Positions 10,924 to 21,643 of a stretch of DNA of 64,000 nt are shown piece after piece. The position numbers and the translations under genes were made by a program. A model generated the notes under the pieces. It made no database searches. It was not told where the DNA came from and saw nothing but the letters and a program-made list of their open reading frames with translations. Source of the stretch: Allantophomopsis cytisporea (lineage: Eukaryota > Ascomycota > Leotiomycetes > Phacidiales > Phacidiaceae); NCBI GenBank assembly GCA_024752435.1, contig CP103034.1, positions 372,001 to 436,000 of the forward strand. The letters are read 5' to 3'. Numbering within the stretch: position 1 is the stretch's first letter; each line of letters begins with the position of its first letter.

Positions 10924-13133
10924 TTTGATTAAATATAGACGTGAGTTCTATTAAGTCGCCTAGACGAAGTATCGTATATGCTGATGGGATGTGGTTCTGG
11001 ATGTGGTCTCATTAAGTAGCTGATAGGTTGATTGGGGGTGTAGTTTGCACGTGATGTTTTATAGTTCCCTCGTGGACGGGAGTTCTGTTTGTTAATTCAA
11101 CCTTGGAAGCCGGGCTATAATGTTTATTATTGTTGGTCAAACTCCGGCTATTGTAGTAGGAGTAGCTCAAAAGACAACTCACGATACTAGAGAAGAACAG
11201 CTTGATTTTTTCAATAACGATATCTTTGACTTAAGTTTACTCTTTGGACAGATGAAAATTGCCCCCCACATTTCAGTTGATATACCCAATGTCAAATATC
11301 ATAGGTTACATAATATGCATGGCACCTAAGATATCAAAATACATTAAAGCTGTGATCATCGCCACTTCGCAGTTACGAAAGAGGCAGATAGATAAGCTTA
11401 TAAAAATGTTAGCAATGCTCTAGTATTATCGACTCTATCATGTATACATTTTCTCTATAAATGTTAGAGATTATACCTTGTTCTAATCTAAATATTATGC
11501 ATTTCATGGTATACAATTCTAAAATTTCACTTTGTATAAATGTACTACGTAGCTAGGAACCAGACCTCTTAGCAGAAGAAATAGCCAGTCACACCATGTA
11601 ATGAAGGGTAGCTCATTTTCATATGTAGTAAATAAGGTACGTACCGAGGCTTCGGAAACTAGGCTAAAGCTAGGCATTCCGGCATTGCTCTCCTGGCGGA
11701 AGGCTTGAACCGCGTACAACTAAATCACATCATATCAAATCCATCTCTATCACGAAATCAACTTCCTATATCCACGACACACTTCTCCTCAAATCCATCA
11801 GATCAACGCGATTGGCTCCTGTTTCATACTGGTAATCAACCCGTGACTGTGTCCCACCGTTAAGAGTAACTTTGGCTAAGATAACCGTACATAGACCTTA
11901 TTTTGACGGGGATGCTGGGACTGCTGCTGGTTCCGCACTCAGAATTCTGCCGGCTGGCCATATTAAAACGAACGCGCTAAACTTTAAGCCTTGATACTCA
12001 CCAATTCGAAACGTGCTATAGTCTTCTGGAATATTGGGCTGTCGTCGTCCGGGTCAGCCCTTTCATATATATCAATCCCAGAGATTTCCAACCATTATAT
12101 TCTACAACCCTGATATATGAACATATCAATGTGATATTCTCAGTGCCTGCGTTGTGATTTATATGACGGGATTTCTAAAGTATCTTGGTTACACCAATTT
12201 CGTCTGAAGTTACATTTTCTTACATCCGACTTGGACATAACACATGTTTAAGTCGTGCATACCTGAGCCGAGGCATACAACACCGCAGCAATTGCCCCTT
12301 CAGTGGTGCGCAATGTAGGCCAGACATGATCCCATACATACATATGCAAGCAAGCGCACACTTACTTTATCCACCTCGGCACTGATTTCCAGCTGCGATG
12401 ATGGACGTTCTCATGATTTCTCGTCGGCGTTCGAAGGGCTGTTTCATGAATGAGTATGGTTGGAGGAGGTGCATATGATAGAGAAACTATTTGTCCACAC
12501 TGAGTCTCCTACGCTATCAAGGCTCTTTTTATACATACCTAAGCTCGCCGGTACATAAACATGCATCACTATAGTATTTCTGGTTATTCGCTCAGAATCT
12601 TCGTTCAATTCAGACTCAGATTTACTCTACCTCGAGGTGCTCAGGCAGTATTATATGTGAATCGCACTTCGAAGATAACTTTGTTGTCTCTTATTTATCT
12701 GCAAAGTTTATCCCTTGTACAGCATCTGCGTGTCACCTACGCAATTAGTCTAACCAAAACGTGCGGGGGATCTACCAAACAGAAATTACTTGAAGGGATG
12801 CTCGTATATCGAATTCGCTTAGCTGAAGATGTCCAGGGGAAAAACTGGGTATGTAAACCCCACTTGCGTTTTCGTACGGACGTTGACAAAAAAAGGAAAG
12901 GACCCGATCGAAGAATACTCTAGTTGGATAATCTATATGTTTTCATGATACAAATTGATTTTCGGGATCAGCATTGATGCGGATCTCGGTGAGCTGGACT
13001 TACCCTTGTAAGAGATCCCATCTGCTTGACAGACAGTTGAGAACATATATAGATGGGAGGTAGCTTTCGTAAGTCAAAGAAGTCGAGATTGTATCACCCT
13101 GTCATCACTTTCATTACTTTCGTTGCTTTCAAA
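10924..13133. other. AT-rich intergenic, no gene supported
   Basis: 2.2 kb with only short open frames (for example 11120-11329, 12185-12385, 12561-12923 on +), none with a recognisable domain, splice pattern or codon regularity. The left end should contain the HAD promoter and the right end the promoter of the flavin oxidoreductase, with an AACATATATAGATG context just before 13053. Confidence 0.5.
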
Positions 13134-14634
13134 ATGCTTTTGTCAGCGATTACTTCATTGCTTTCAACGGCCTCAGCGGCGGTCGTATCGACCAGGCAAA
13201 CTCTCGCGAGGAGCACTGTCTGCGAACAGATTGCAAACAGTAACATTACTGGCGAAGTATACTACTCTTCGAGTTTGAGCACCAACTTTCTCAATGATAC
13301 TGAGCATTTCATGTCATCCTCGAGTGAGACACCTGCTTGCGTTGTTGAAGTAGGTAACGTGCAAGACGTCTCCATTGTGGTGGAAATTGTTGGCGCAACA
13401 AGAACCCCTTTCGCTGTCAAGTCTGGAGGACATGCTTCGAATATTGGATTCTCCAGTACCACGGGCGTCTTCATATCGCTCGTTAGGATTACTCAGGTTG
13501 ATCTATCTGATGATAAGAGTACTGTTGAGATTGGCCTCGGAAACGTGAGATGCTCCTTCATCTGATTATACCGCTTCATGACTGACGCAAATCTAGCATT
13601 GGACTGATGTGTACTCTGCTCTTGATGGCACTGGTGTCAACGTTGTGGGTGGCAGAGTTAGTGGTCCAGGAACTGGCGGGTTCACACTTGGTGGTGGATA
13701 TTCATGGTTGACGGATCAGTATGGTCTGACTTCCGATACTGTTGCGTCTTTCACTCTTGTGCTGCCCAACGGCACAATTACTGAGGTTGACTCTGACCAA
13801 GCCGACTTATTCTTTGCACTCAAGGGTGGACTCAACCGCTTTGGTGTCGTGACATCCATTCGCTTCAATACCGTCCCTCAAGATCACGATGTGTACGCAG
13901 GTATTCAGGTCTTCGCCGCAAGTGACATTCCGGCCTTGATCAATGCAACGCAGACATTTCAGGATACGAACACCGATCCCAAAGCCCAGGTCATTCTTAC
14001 TATCAACGGTGGAACTATCCAAGAAGCCCTTTTGCTATCCTTCTACGACGGTCCCGAGCGGCCTGCAGCCTTCGATCCTTATAACAACATCACAGCAATT
14101 CTCGACACTCTCCAGGTTCAATCGTTCAAATCCTTTGTGGAATCTGTTCCGGCAACAATCGCAAGTGGCGATCGCGGGGCCTTCGCAACCCTTAGCACTA
14201 CGGGCTTGACGAAAGGCTTCATAACAGCCGTTTATAACGAGTCCGATTACTATAGCGCTCAGGCATTGTCTCATGGCGCACTCCTCCTCTCCTACGATGT
14301 TGAACCATTTCTCAATTATGGACAGTACGCAACAGACTCTGCCTTTCCTCATGCCAATTCGCCTCTCCCACTGAACTTGTACTATTCATGGCTGCTATCT
14401 GATGACGACAGTTACTGGCGTGGAGTGATGCAACAGTCTATTGACCACCTCACCGATGTTGCCAAGGCTGAAGGAATTTACTCCGAGGATGTTTATGCAT
14501 ACCCAAATTATGCTTTGGATACCTATACCGGTGATCAACTGTATGGACCTACAAATGCTGCGAGGTTGAGAGCAATTCAGGCTCAGTATGACCCTGAGGG
14601 AGTTATGCAACTCGCTGGTGGTTTCACAATCTAG
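13134..14634 (+). CDS. Secreted FAD-linked oxidoreductase, berberine bridge enzyme-like
   Basis: Flavoprotein oxidase of the PCMH/berberine-bridge family, which oxidises alcohols, sugars or alkaloid-like substrates and passes electrons to oxygen. Exons 13134-13544 and 13597-14634, with a 52-base intron (GTGAGA..CTAG), give 482 residues. I start at 13134 because it places a compact signal peptide (MLLSAITSLLSTASAA) first; an in-frame ATG at 13053 would add 27 residues. The FAD domain shows PFAVKSGGHASNIGFSS, whose His (residue 100) is the usual 8-alpha-histidyl FAD attachment site, and VVGGRVSGPGTGGFTLGGGYSWL, which lacks the Cys used for a second covalent link, so mono-covalent FAD is expected. 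The C-terminal BBE domain ends in YPNYALDTYTGDQ and YDPEGVMQLAGGF. Several Asn glycosylation sites fit secretion. Tail-to-tail with the ASST-family gene, 463 bases apart. Substrate unknown. Confidence 0.92.
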
Positions 14635-15097
14635 TTGACAATTGGTATGTAAAGAGATGGAATTGTATGTAAACTGTAGATGTTGGAGGAGAGTAGTCAA
14701 GTATCTAGATACTATAAGCTACGGTTCTGCTGTTTTAGCCCACGAATGCCACTTTTACAGTGTAATGAAAGTTTTTGATGAGCACATCAAGGCAAACATG
14801 ATGATGTTCAACTATATCTCTGCTACATTTGACAGACTGAGGAGATCAAGGCGTTACATCCGCTCTGGATAAGCCTCATATTACGTTGATAGATGACCCC
14901 AGCTTCTCAAACTAAAAGCCCTGCATTCATTGTGCATCACTGAAGACACCCGAAAAATTGAGGGCGACCCGCAACCAGTGAGGCTGGGTAATGAAAGGGT
15001 GAGCTGAGTGAACATACTACTTGAAAGCTCTGGAAATGAAGGGAAACAAAATGAAGAAGGTTAATTGATTTCATTTCACTTATTACAGTCTGTCAAC
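14635..15097. other. Convergent 3' intergenic region
   Basis: 463 bases between two converging genes. Expected to hold both polyadenylation regions; no other structure seen. Confidence 0.6.
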
Positions 15098-16915
15098 CTA
15101 CTTGCTCAGGATTTCCTGTGCTAATCCTCCACCGCCCACAAGCACCTTTTGCACCAAAGACGTGCCCAAAACGCTTCCTTTCAGATCGACAGCCTCCACA
15201 AACCCATATCCTAAGAATTCCTGGCTCGTATATTTCGTCTCAAAGCCCTCCTTCTTAACCTCAGCGAGGAGAACATTCCCACTCGTCGTTCCGTTCCCAT
15301 TCAATCCCGCAGCACTGTAAAACCTCCATGCACTCACCTCCGTTGCTCCATTCCAACTAACATATATATCCGTGTTCCCACCTTGCTCAGAAGCATACAA
15401 CCAAACAGCAGGTTTAGAGTCTGGAAGACCCGTCCAAGAGGCCTTGAATGCGCGGTAATTATACGCGTGATTCTCAGCTCCGTACTGGTAACTCGCCACT
15501 AAGGTTCCATCGGCCGTGAACTCGGAGAAGAAGGGCGCACTTCCCCACCCTACGACCACGTTACCGTCGTCGAGGACCTGGATGTTGCCTTGACTGGAGC
15601 TGAGCACGGAATCACCAGCGTCACCCTGGAGCGTATATTGACGAAGGAGAGTGACTTCCATGCTAACCTCGTTGACGGCAACAATCAAGGCTTTGCTCGC
15701 GTTCTGGTAGTTGACATATCCGTCGGAGCCATTGTCGAAAAGGGAGAGTATAAGAGTTGTTTCGTTACGTTGATGGATACGGGCGTGGTGTTGAAATGCG
15801 AAGGGGAAGGTGTTGTTCTCAAATCCGGAAAAGGTGAAGTTATTGTATGCCCCATTGATTTGCCAGATAACACTTCCATCTACTCCAGAGATATAGAACA
15901 AAGCGCAGAGGTATCGTGAGGAGATAATGTAGTTCCCCAAGGTGTCTTTCTCAACCGAGTTGATGTGGAAATAATCCCATACAGTGCTAATGTCTGTACC
16001 ATTCGAGGCTCCTTTACTACCGTAGTTATTGTAGCTAGCATTGGGGAGACTGACGATATGTTCAAGGGAGTTCCATTCGAAGTTGACGTTGCCGCTCTCA
16101 ATGTCAATTTCTTGGAACGTACCTTGAGTCACCCAGCCGTAGGGTTGATCCAGTCCAAAACTGGAGAGGTCCACGGCTGTGGGTTGGTAGATGGAGACGA
16201 GCGCACTGGTCCCGTTCTCGATGACTGAGAATTCATGGATGTCAGTCGCTGCGCGGCCCAGCCCGGAAGCTACGGTCTGAACGCTGTGGTACTTGTTGTT
16301 CAGGATAACTCCATGGCCTGAAAAAAGTCAGTTTAGTTCAGAAATAGGGACCTGTGCTTGTGAAGTCAAAATGCTGTAGAATGAAACTTGGCTCACCTCG
16401 ATCTCCAGTAGAAGTATCTATGCCATTCCAGTAAGTCAGATGTGGCTCGCCGTTATACTCAGCAATTTTGAGGTTGTGTGAACTATCACCACCACCTGCT
16501 CCATAGCCACTGTAAACAAGATTCTTGTGTTACGTCAGTAAAAAGTTATCTTAATACTTTGTAGTGTACCTACTCCTTTGTAATCGTAGATGTAGGGGCC
16601 ATTTTGAATTTCTACACTTGTTGAGCCGCTACTTCCAGATGCAAGATCTGTGTCTGCAGATGGTGAATAGGGTGTAATGAGAAAGTAGCCCGGTGTGGTG
16701 AGATTCTCTTTGAAGGAAGTCACTTCAATAACTGGTGGACTTAAGTCTGGCCTCTGTACGACAATTAGATACGTCTTATGAAATCTTGCAGAGAAACAGG
16801 TACGTACGGAGTAGAATTTCTGTACTTCATTTGTGGAGTTGTAACCAGCTACCTGCTTAGGGAGAATCATGCCCACACATGCCATAGCAAAAGCCATAGA
16901 CCTGGTGTTTGCCAT
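15098..16915 (-). CDS. Secreted arylsulfotransferase (ASST) family protein
   Basis: Fungal member of the ASST beta-propeller family; bacterial relatives move sulfate between phenols, but the activity of the fungal branch is unproven. Four exons on the minus strand: 16915-16808, 16753-16574, 16523-16397 and 16317-15098, giving 544 residues. Short N-terminal signal-like segment (MANTRSMAFAMACVGMILP). Family motifs include PGYFLITPYS near residue 60, YIYDYKG then NLVYSGYGAGGG across the second splice site, TVWDYFHINSVEKD, FAFQHHARIHQ, LSLFDNGSDG and GNIQVLDDGNVVVGWGS, the repeated blade sequence of the propeller. Many Asn-X-Ser/Thr sites agree with secretion. Intron 1 (16754-16807) is 54 bases, a multiple of three without stops, and intron 2 ends in the unusual acceptor AAG. 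An in-frame ATG at 16993 is an alternative start. Confidence 0.9.
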
Positions 16916-18395
16916 TTTGAGGATAAGTGCGAGGAGCAGGGGATTTTGGCAAGCTGCTTGGTAGGGAGTCGATGGTGTGCAGTCAAGATGCAATGGAAAA
17001 GAGACACATCAATTTCAGATGACCTGCTACTTATATTCAAGAACGTCCTATCTGCAGACCCTTGATTTTCTGTGATCAACAGGCCTCTTCTTCGGAAAAA
17101 GTAGCTCCTCCCGTTCCTTGCAGGTTGGATCCACAATTTAGGGGATCGTCCGTCGAACAGTAGCTTAACATGGCTGGTTGATCCTAGCATGATGTTATCC
17201 CTGTGAATGGCGAATTAAAATCAAGGCCTTAAGTGGCTCGAGTCTTGAGAGAATGCTTGTCTAGATTTGAAAGCTATAGAGAAACTCGCTAGCATTGACA
17301 GCGGGGAACTCAAGATGCTAGGTTGAACGACAAGACACAGGGATGTCGAGAGGCCGTGATATGCAGTAGAGGAAGGTTTCTACCGAGTTTGCCGAGCAGT
17401 TGAATACCGATCACTATGATAATGTATACGTTGACCAGAAAAGAGTAGGAAACAGCGGATATTGATGAGCAGCTCTGCAATGAGGATTACCTGCGGGTTC
17501 TGCTCGATGAAATCCAAAATCCCTCACTTTGCTGGCCTGCTCTTTTTGCACAAAAGTCAAGCTATAGACAGGCAACCCTAAGGTGTCACGAGATATTTTG
17601 GTTGATGAGGCTCAACTTGATATAAATCCGAAAGCACGCAATGGAAGCCAATAATTGCGATGTCCTGACATCATTGCCTGATTGCCTTGTTCCACTGTTT
17701 TTCGGGGATTTTGAAGGGACCCCACGCTGTACATAACATTTGCACAATTTATACAGTGACAAGGTTTACAGCCGAGACGATAGCAGATATGATAGCCGCG
17801 TAAAATTGAGCCTCACAAAATTGAGGGGTGGACTGCGTCAAGAGTGATTTGGGTGGTGAGGTGGGGTTTGTTTTCGCTTCTCTTCCGCATCAAGTGCGAT
17901 GTTAGGCTACCAACATTAAGACGAACTAGAATCAAGAAACGCATATATAGACCAGTTACGCTACTTCTGCCTTGGACTGAAACCACTTTAGGAATAGCAT
18001 TGTATCATTCGCAGCGTTTGAATTCAGGTATAAATCTACATATATGAGAGTGTCATCTCATGTTTTGTATGATTGCTGGGGCCCCTATTTGACTGGCTAT
18101 TTGTTCATTATCAACAAACATCAACATTGTTGCTTCCTGTTCGCCCGATCTCCTCCTCTGGACAATGCTCCTTGGAAGTTACATGCTGCTGAATGGGCAT
18201 CATCCTGCTAGCTCCCGATACGACGCCAAGTGTATTACTCAAGCTCGATGACTCACAATGAATGAATGATAAGCATAGTCTCCATGTTATTGTGTACATG
18301 AGACGTCTTCCATCATCCTCTCCTACATCCCGGGTCCCTTGTAGCTGGGAGCATGCTCAATTCAGCCCCACATAACCACGCAAACTCTTGTAACA
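16916..18395. other. Intergenic between divergent genes, no gene seen
   Basis: 1.5 kb separating the ASST-family gene (minus) from the esterase gene (plus), so it should hold two promoters. A modest open stretch around 17460-17625 on the plus strand has no known motif. Nothing else supported. Confidence 0.5.
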
Positions 18396-19412
18396 ATGCC
18401 AGATTCGGTCCTCAATGCCATGGACGGCAAACCTGTTAACATGGACAAAAAGCGTAATAAAAAGGAAGCTGCAAGCTATCCTACTCCTCTAGTTATCTTC
18501 CCGGCAGCTTTACACAAACAAACCATTATCCTGCTACATGGCCGGGGAAGTACTGCGGATGAATTCGGCGCTACGCTTCTGAAATCCAAAACAGCAGACG
18601 GGAAAACGCTACAAGAACTGCTTCCCGCAATGAAGTTCATTTTTCCAACTGCAAAGAAGAGGCGTGCGCGATGGTGTAACCGCGCTACTATCAGCCAATG
18701 GTTTGACAATGTCCCTGTTGATGAGCAAGGCGATGGCATGAGCAGGGAGGAAGCTGAGTGGCAGCTAGATGGCTTAAGGGAGACCCAGGAATTTCTGCTG
18801 CCGATTTTAAATGCAGAATGTAAAGCGATGGGAGCGAACAATGTGTTTGTTGGGGGGCTGAGTCAGGGTTGTGCAATGGCTTTACATTTACTCATAAGTT
18901 GGCAGGGCATTAGCGAGAGCGATACAGAAGAACGACACAAAGAAGCTTTGGGAGGATTTATTGGTATGAGTGGGTGGTTGCCATTTGCAAAAGATATGGA
19001 AGAAACTGTCTTTGCAGAAGGCGATGATGGCTTCGAAGAAAAAGAGGAGGATAACCCTATTGAGAATTCTGACAATGAAGGCGAGAATAAGGATGAGGAC
19101 ACAAGCATTGGATGTAATATGGGGACTGGTGTTGTACCAAAGGCCTTACACGTCTGCAATTTGGTCAGAGACAACATGGATATATCCCCCATTGAAACAC
19201 CTCAGCCAATTTTCCTGGTGACGCCGGTCTTTCTCGGACACGGTACCCACGACAAGAAGGTGAAGATTGAGTTAGGGGTTCAAGCGGCTAAAGTGCTAAG
19301 AGGTATTGGGATGCAAGTAACTTGGAAAGAGTACAATGAGGGGCATTGGTACAAAGTACCTGAGGAAATCGACGATATTGTGAAGTTCTTGCGGGCAAAA
19401 TTAGCAAGGTGA
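18396..19412 (+). CDS. Acyl-protein thioesterase / carboxylesterase family hydrolase
   Basis: Alpha/beta-hydrolase of the phospholipase/carboxylesterase (APT1-like) family, which cleaves acyl thioesters or esters. Single exon, 338 residues. The oxyanion-loop motif IILLHGRGSTADEFG lies at residues 44-58, the nucleophile elbow GLSQG at 154-158 (Ser156), then the probable catalytic Asp286 in GHGTHDKKV and His317 in NEGHWYK; all three are in the order expected. Typical family members are about 230 residues. This one is longer because of a basic N-terminal extension (residues 1-35) and an acidic insertion at about 207-240 (FEEKEEDNPIENSDNEGENK) placed between the Ser and Asp, where a lid could sit. 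No signal peptide, so likely cytosolic. Exact substrate unknown. Confidence 0.9.
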   Translation: MPDSVLNAMDGKPVNMDKKRNKKEAASYPTPLVIFPAALHKQTIILLHGRGSTADEFGATLLKSKTADGKTLQELLPAMKFIFPTAKKRRARWCNRATISQWFDNVPVDEQGDGMSREEAEWQLDGLRETQEFLLPILNAECKAMGANNVFVGGLSQGCAMALHLLISWQGISESDTEERHKEALGGFIGMSGWLPFAKDMEETVFAEGDDGFEEKEEDNPIENSDNEGENKDEDTSIGCNMGTGVVPKALHVCNLVRDNMDISPIETPQPIFLVTPVFLGHGTHDKKVKIELGVQAAKVLRGIGMQVTWKEYNEGHWYKVPEEIDDIVKFLRAKLAR

Positions 19413-20255
19413 GTTGCTCACAGCTTTAGGTTGTTAAGTTAGACAATTGTAACACTTCGATTTAGTCTTGATATGGAATATGATTGATTATATGCTGAAA
19501 TCGATAACGTATCATGAACAAGGCGCATATGCTGAAGGGGGACAAAAGATTGGGAAGACGTTTTCGACTCTGCGTATATTTACATTGAAATAATGCTAAG
19601 GTTTGTCTAAGTTCATAATATATCAGTGATCTCATCACAAACCTCACAATATGAGTTTTCAGTGGGTTTCATTATCGCTGGCATTGACTTCAGCGATTTT
19701 TAAATTCCAATCTTTCCTGAGTGGCTGTGCAGCTGTTAAATGTGATTCTTCATTCCCGGAGAATGAAACTATAGTATCTATATAAAACTCTAGCCTAAAT
19801 GTCCACCTTGATCAAAGTGTCTCTCTCCAATTGGCGTAAGTACCGTGCTAAGAGATGGCAGCATATCCCTAGTTGATCATATAGTCAAATAACAGACTCA
19901 ATGGTTGTTGCAGGACTTCGGATTTTGCTCAGTTCAAGCATTGTCCAACACTTTCTACAGAGCTGCGGAGTTTCCGTTTCAAAATTAGCATAAGTTCAAT
20001 TCAGTTGTGACATACTGACATTGATGAGGTCTGTTTGGATTCTCCCGATTGATTCGCGAACTGTAGGGTTCTCCTGAGACCGTAACCGCAAGCCACAGTT
20101 CCATCTTTTCAATCAGCTCCTTCACTCTTGTACAGAGGAAAACCTTCACTCTCTCAGTCCGCAACCGCAATGAGATGCTTTGACAAAAGTCCCGAAGCTC
20201 AAGAATCCCACTACTCAGTATTTTGATGTTGAAGGAAAGTCTCTTGTCTATTATG
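19413..20255. other. Intergenic, no gene seen
   Basis: The first 250 bases are the probable 3' region of the esterase gene. The rest has only short frames on both strands without motifs. Confidence 0.5.
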
Positions 20256-20895
20256 ATTCAAGTCTCCCGTAGATTTCGCCCATGAAGACTATTGGTATCC
20301 TAGTGATGATGAAAGGATGCCGATTGCTCTTACAACCGAAAAGAGGAAAAAAGGCGCCACTGCATATAGTGCTTCTCAAGAGTATGTTATACAAGTTGCA
20401 AGATTACTCTACAATGCAGATGTAACGAAAATAGTTGCAGCAGATTCTACCAACGACGTCCTGCAGCTCAAAGGTCATCACAACAAGACAGACGACCACG
20501 AAACGAACTTGAACATGAAAGTAGACGAGTATCGATGTCTAATCCGTACTACCCCCTTCTATCATGCCAACAAATTCGATCTCGACCTGGTGCGTGAGCG
20601 CTTTGTTGAAAAAGCGATAGTAAACGGGAAGCTTCAATGTCAGCAAAGACATCCAGAATGCCTCACGCACCCTACGCACCTTACGCCGCAAGAGACTCAC
20701 CGTATCACACAGGCTTATTATCGCCTCTGCCTCTTTGCAGTATCCTACGTATTACCTGACATCCGGCAACGATTCAACCAAACATCATGGAAACAGACGT
20801 CCTGGAAGCCTACTACATGAGGGACCTCATAAACTTTCTCCTCAACAACGTTCCATTCGAGGATGGAGTGAAGATAGGGATAGCGAGCCCTTAGC
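20256..20895 (+). pseudogene. Hypothetical fungal ORF, probably frameshifted relic
   Basis: An open frame from about 20256 (ATG at 20317) runs to a TGA at 20818-20820 and includes the segment EYRCLIRTTPFYHANKFDLD and LTPQETHRITQAYYRLCLF. The latter resembles the R-x-x-x-A-x-Y-R-x-x-x-F pattern I associate with uncharacterised F-box-like fungal proteins, though this is recollection rather than a match. From 20787 a second frame continues plausibly (METDVLEAYYMRDLINFLLNN) to a TAG at 20893-20895, and further fragments such as RAGSPDWWDTL follow beyond that stop. Together this looks like one gene broken by a frameshift near 20780 and by stops. A long open frame on the opposite strand (20842-21351) has no motif. 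Low certainty. Confidence 0.4.
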
Positions 20896-21643
20896 CACCG
20901 GGTGAATTCCACGGGATATACACTCGAGCTGGAAGCCCGGATTGGTGGGATACATTATCGTAGTTGAGCTCATGTGTAGATTCATCGGTGGATGAATCTG
21001 ATGGGGTGCCATGCTTGGAAGACCTAATACCATCGTATTGTTCGTGCTCATGCAGTATCTTCTATAGGTGAGAACATCTGGAGAACAAAGATGTTGTTCA
21101 GAGGATGGGTGATTTTCCAAACGCGGTATTGGAGGTTGAGCATAACCGTACCTGGAACGAATCTTATTGAGGTCTTTTTGTAGTGGTTGATCGTGTAGGT
21201 GGATGACCATGATCGAAGTGGTGAATATGGCTTTTGGGGACAGTATACCCACAAGGAAGAAGGTTAGAGGTATATGACTCCGGCGCGGATCTCGAGAATG
21301 GCGACACATTAAGGATATGGCTGTGTCTTGACAGAAATTGTATGACTTCAATTCTTTTCGACTAAATGGGGTCTGTGGGTAAAGTTTATCCTTTCAAGTC
21401 CTTTCAGGTAGCAAATTTCACAGATTGATGAGTATTTTTGGGTGTTTTGAACTTGGCTGCATTTGGTGCTCGATATACAGTATTCAACGACACTCGACGC
21501 TCTTGCTCTAAAAAGGGGTCAGAAAAATTGTATTTCAAGGAAACATTTTCGACATTCTCAAGTTTCACTGTGTATGTTCACCTAGTCTGCGATAACACAA
21601 CATAGCATATATCCGGCCTGATTTCAACCGACAACCTATCTAT

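Noticed and set aside
12561..12923. 120-codon plus-strand frame in the gap before the flavin oxidoreductase
   Set aside because: No recognisable domain, no splice partner, and ordinary AT-rich surroundings.
15102..16228. Several plus-strand frames across the ASST-family gene
   Set aside because: They lie antisense to a long, motif-bearing exon and are shadows of it.
20842..21351. Minus-strand 169-codon frame
   Set aside because: No motif or domain, and it overlaps plus-strand pieces that read more like a real protein. Kept only as context for the relic.
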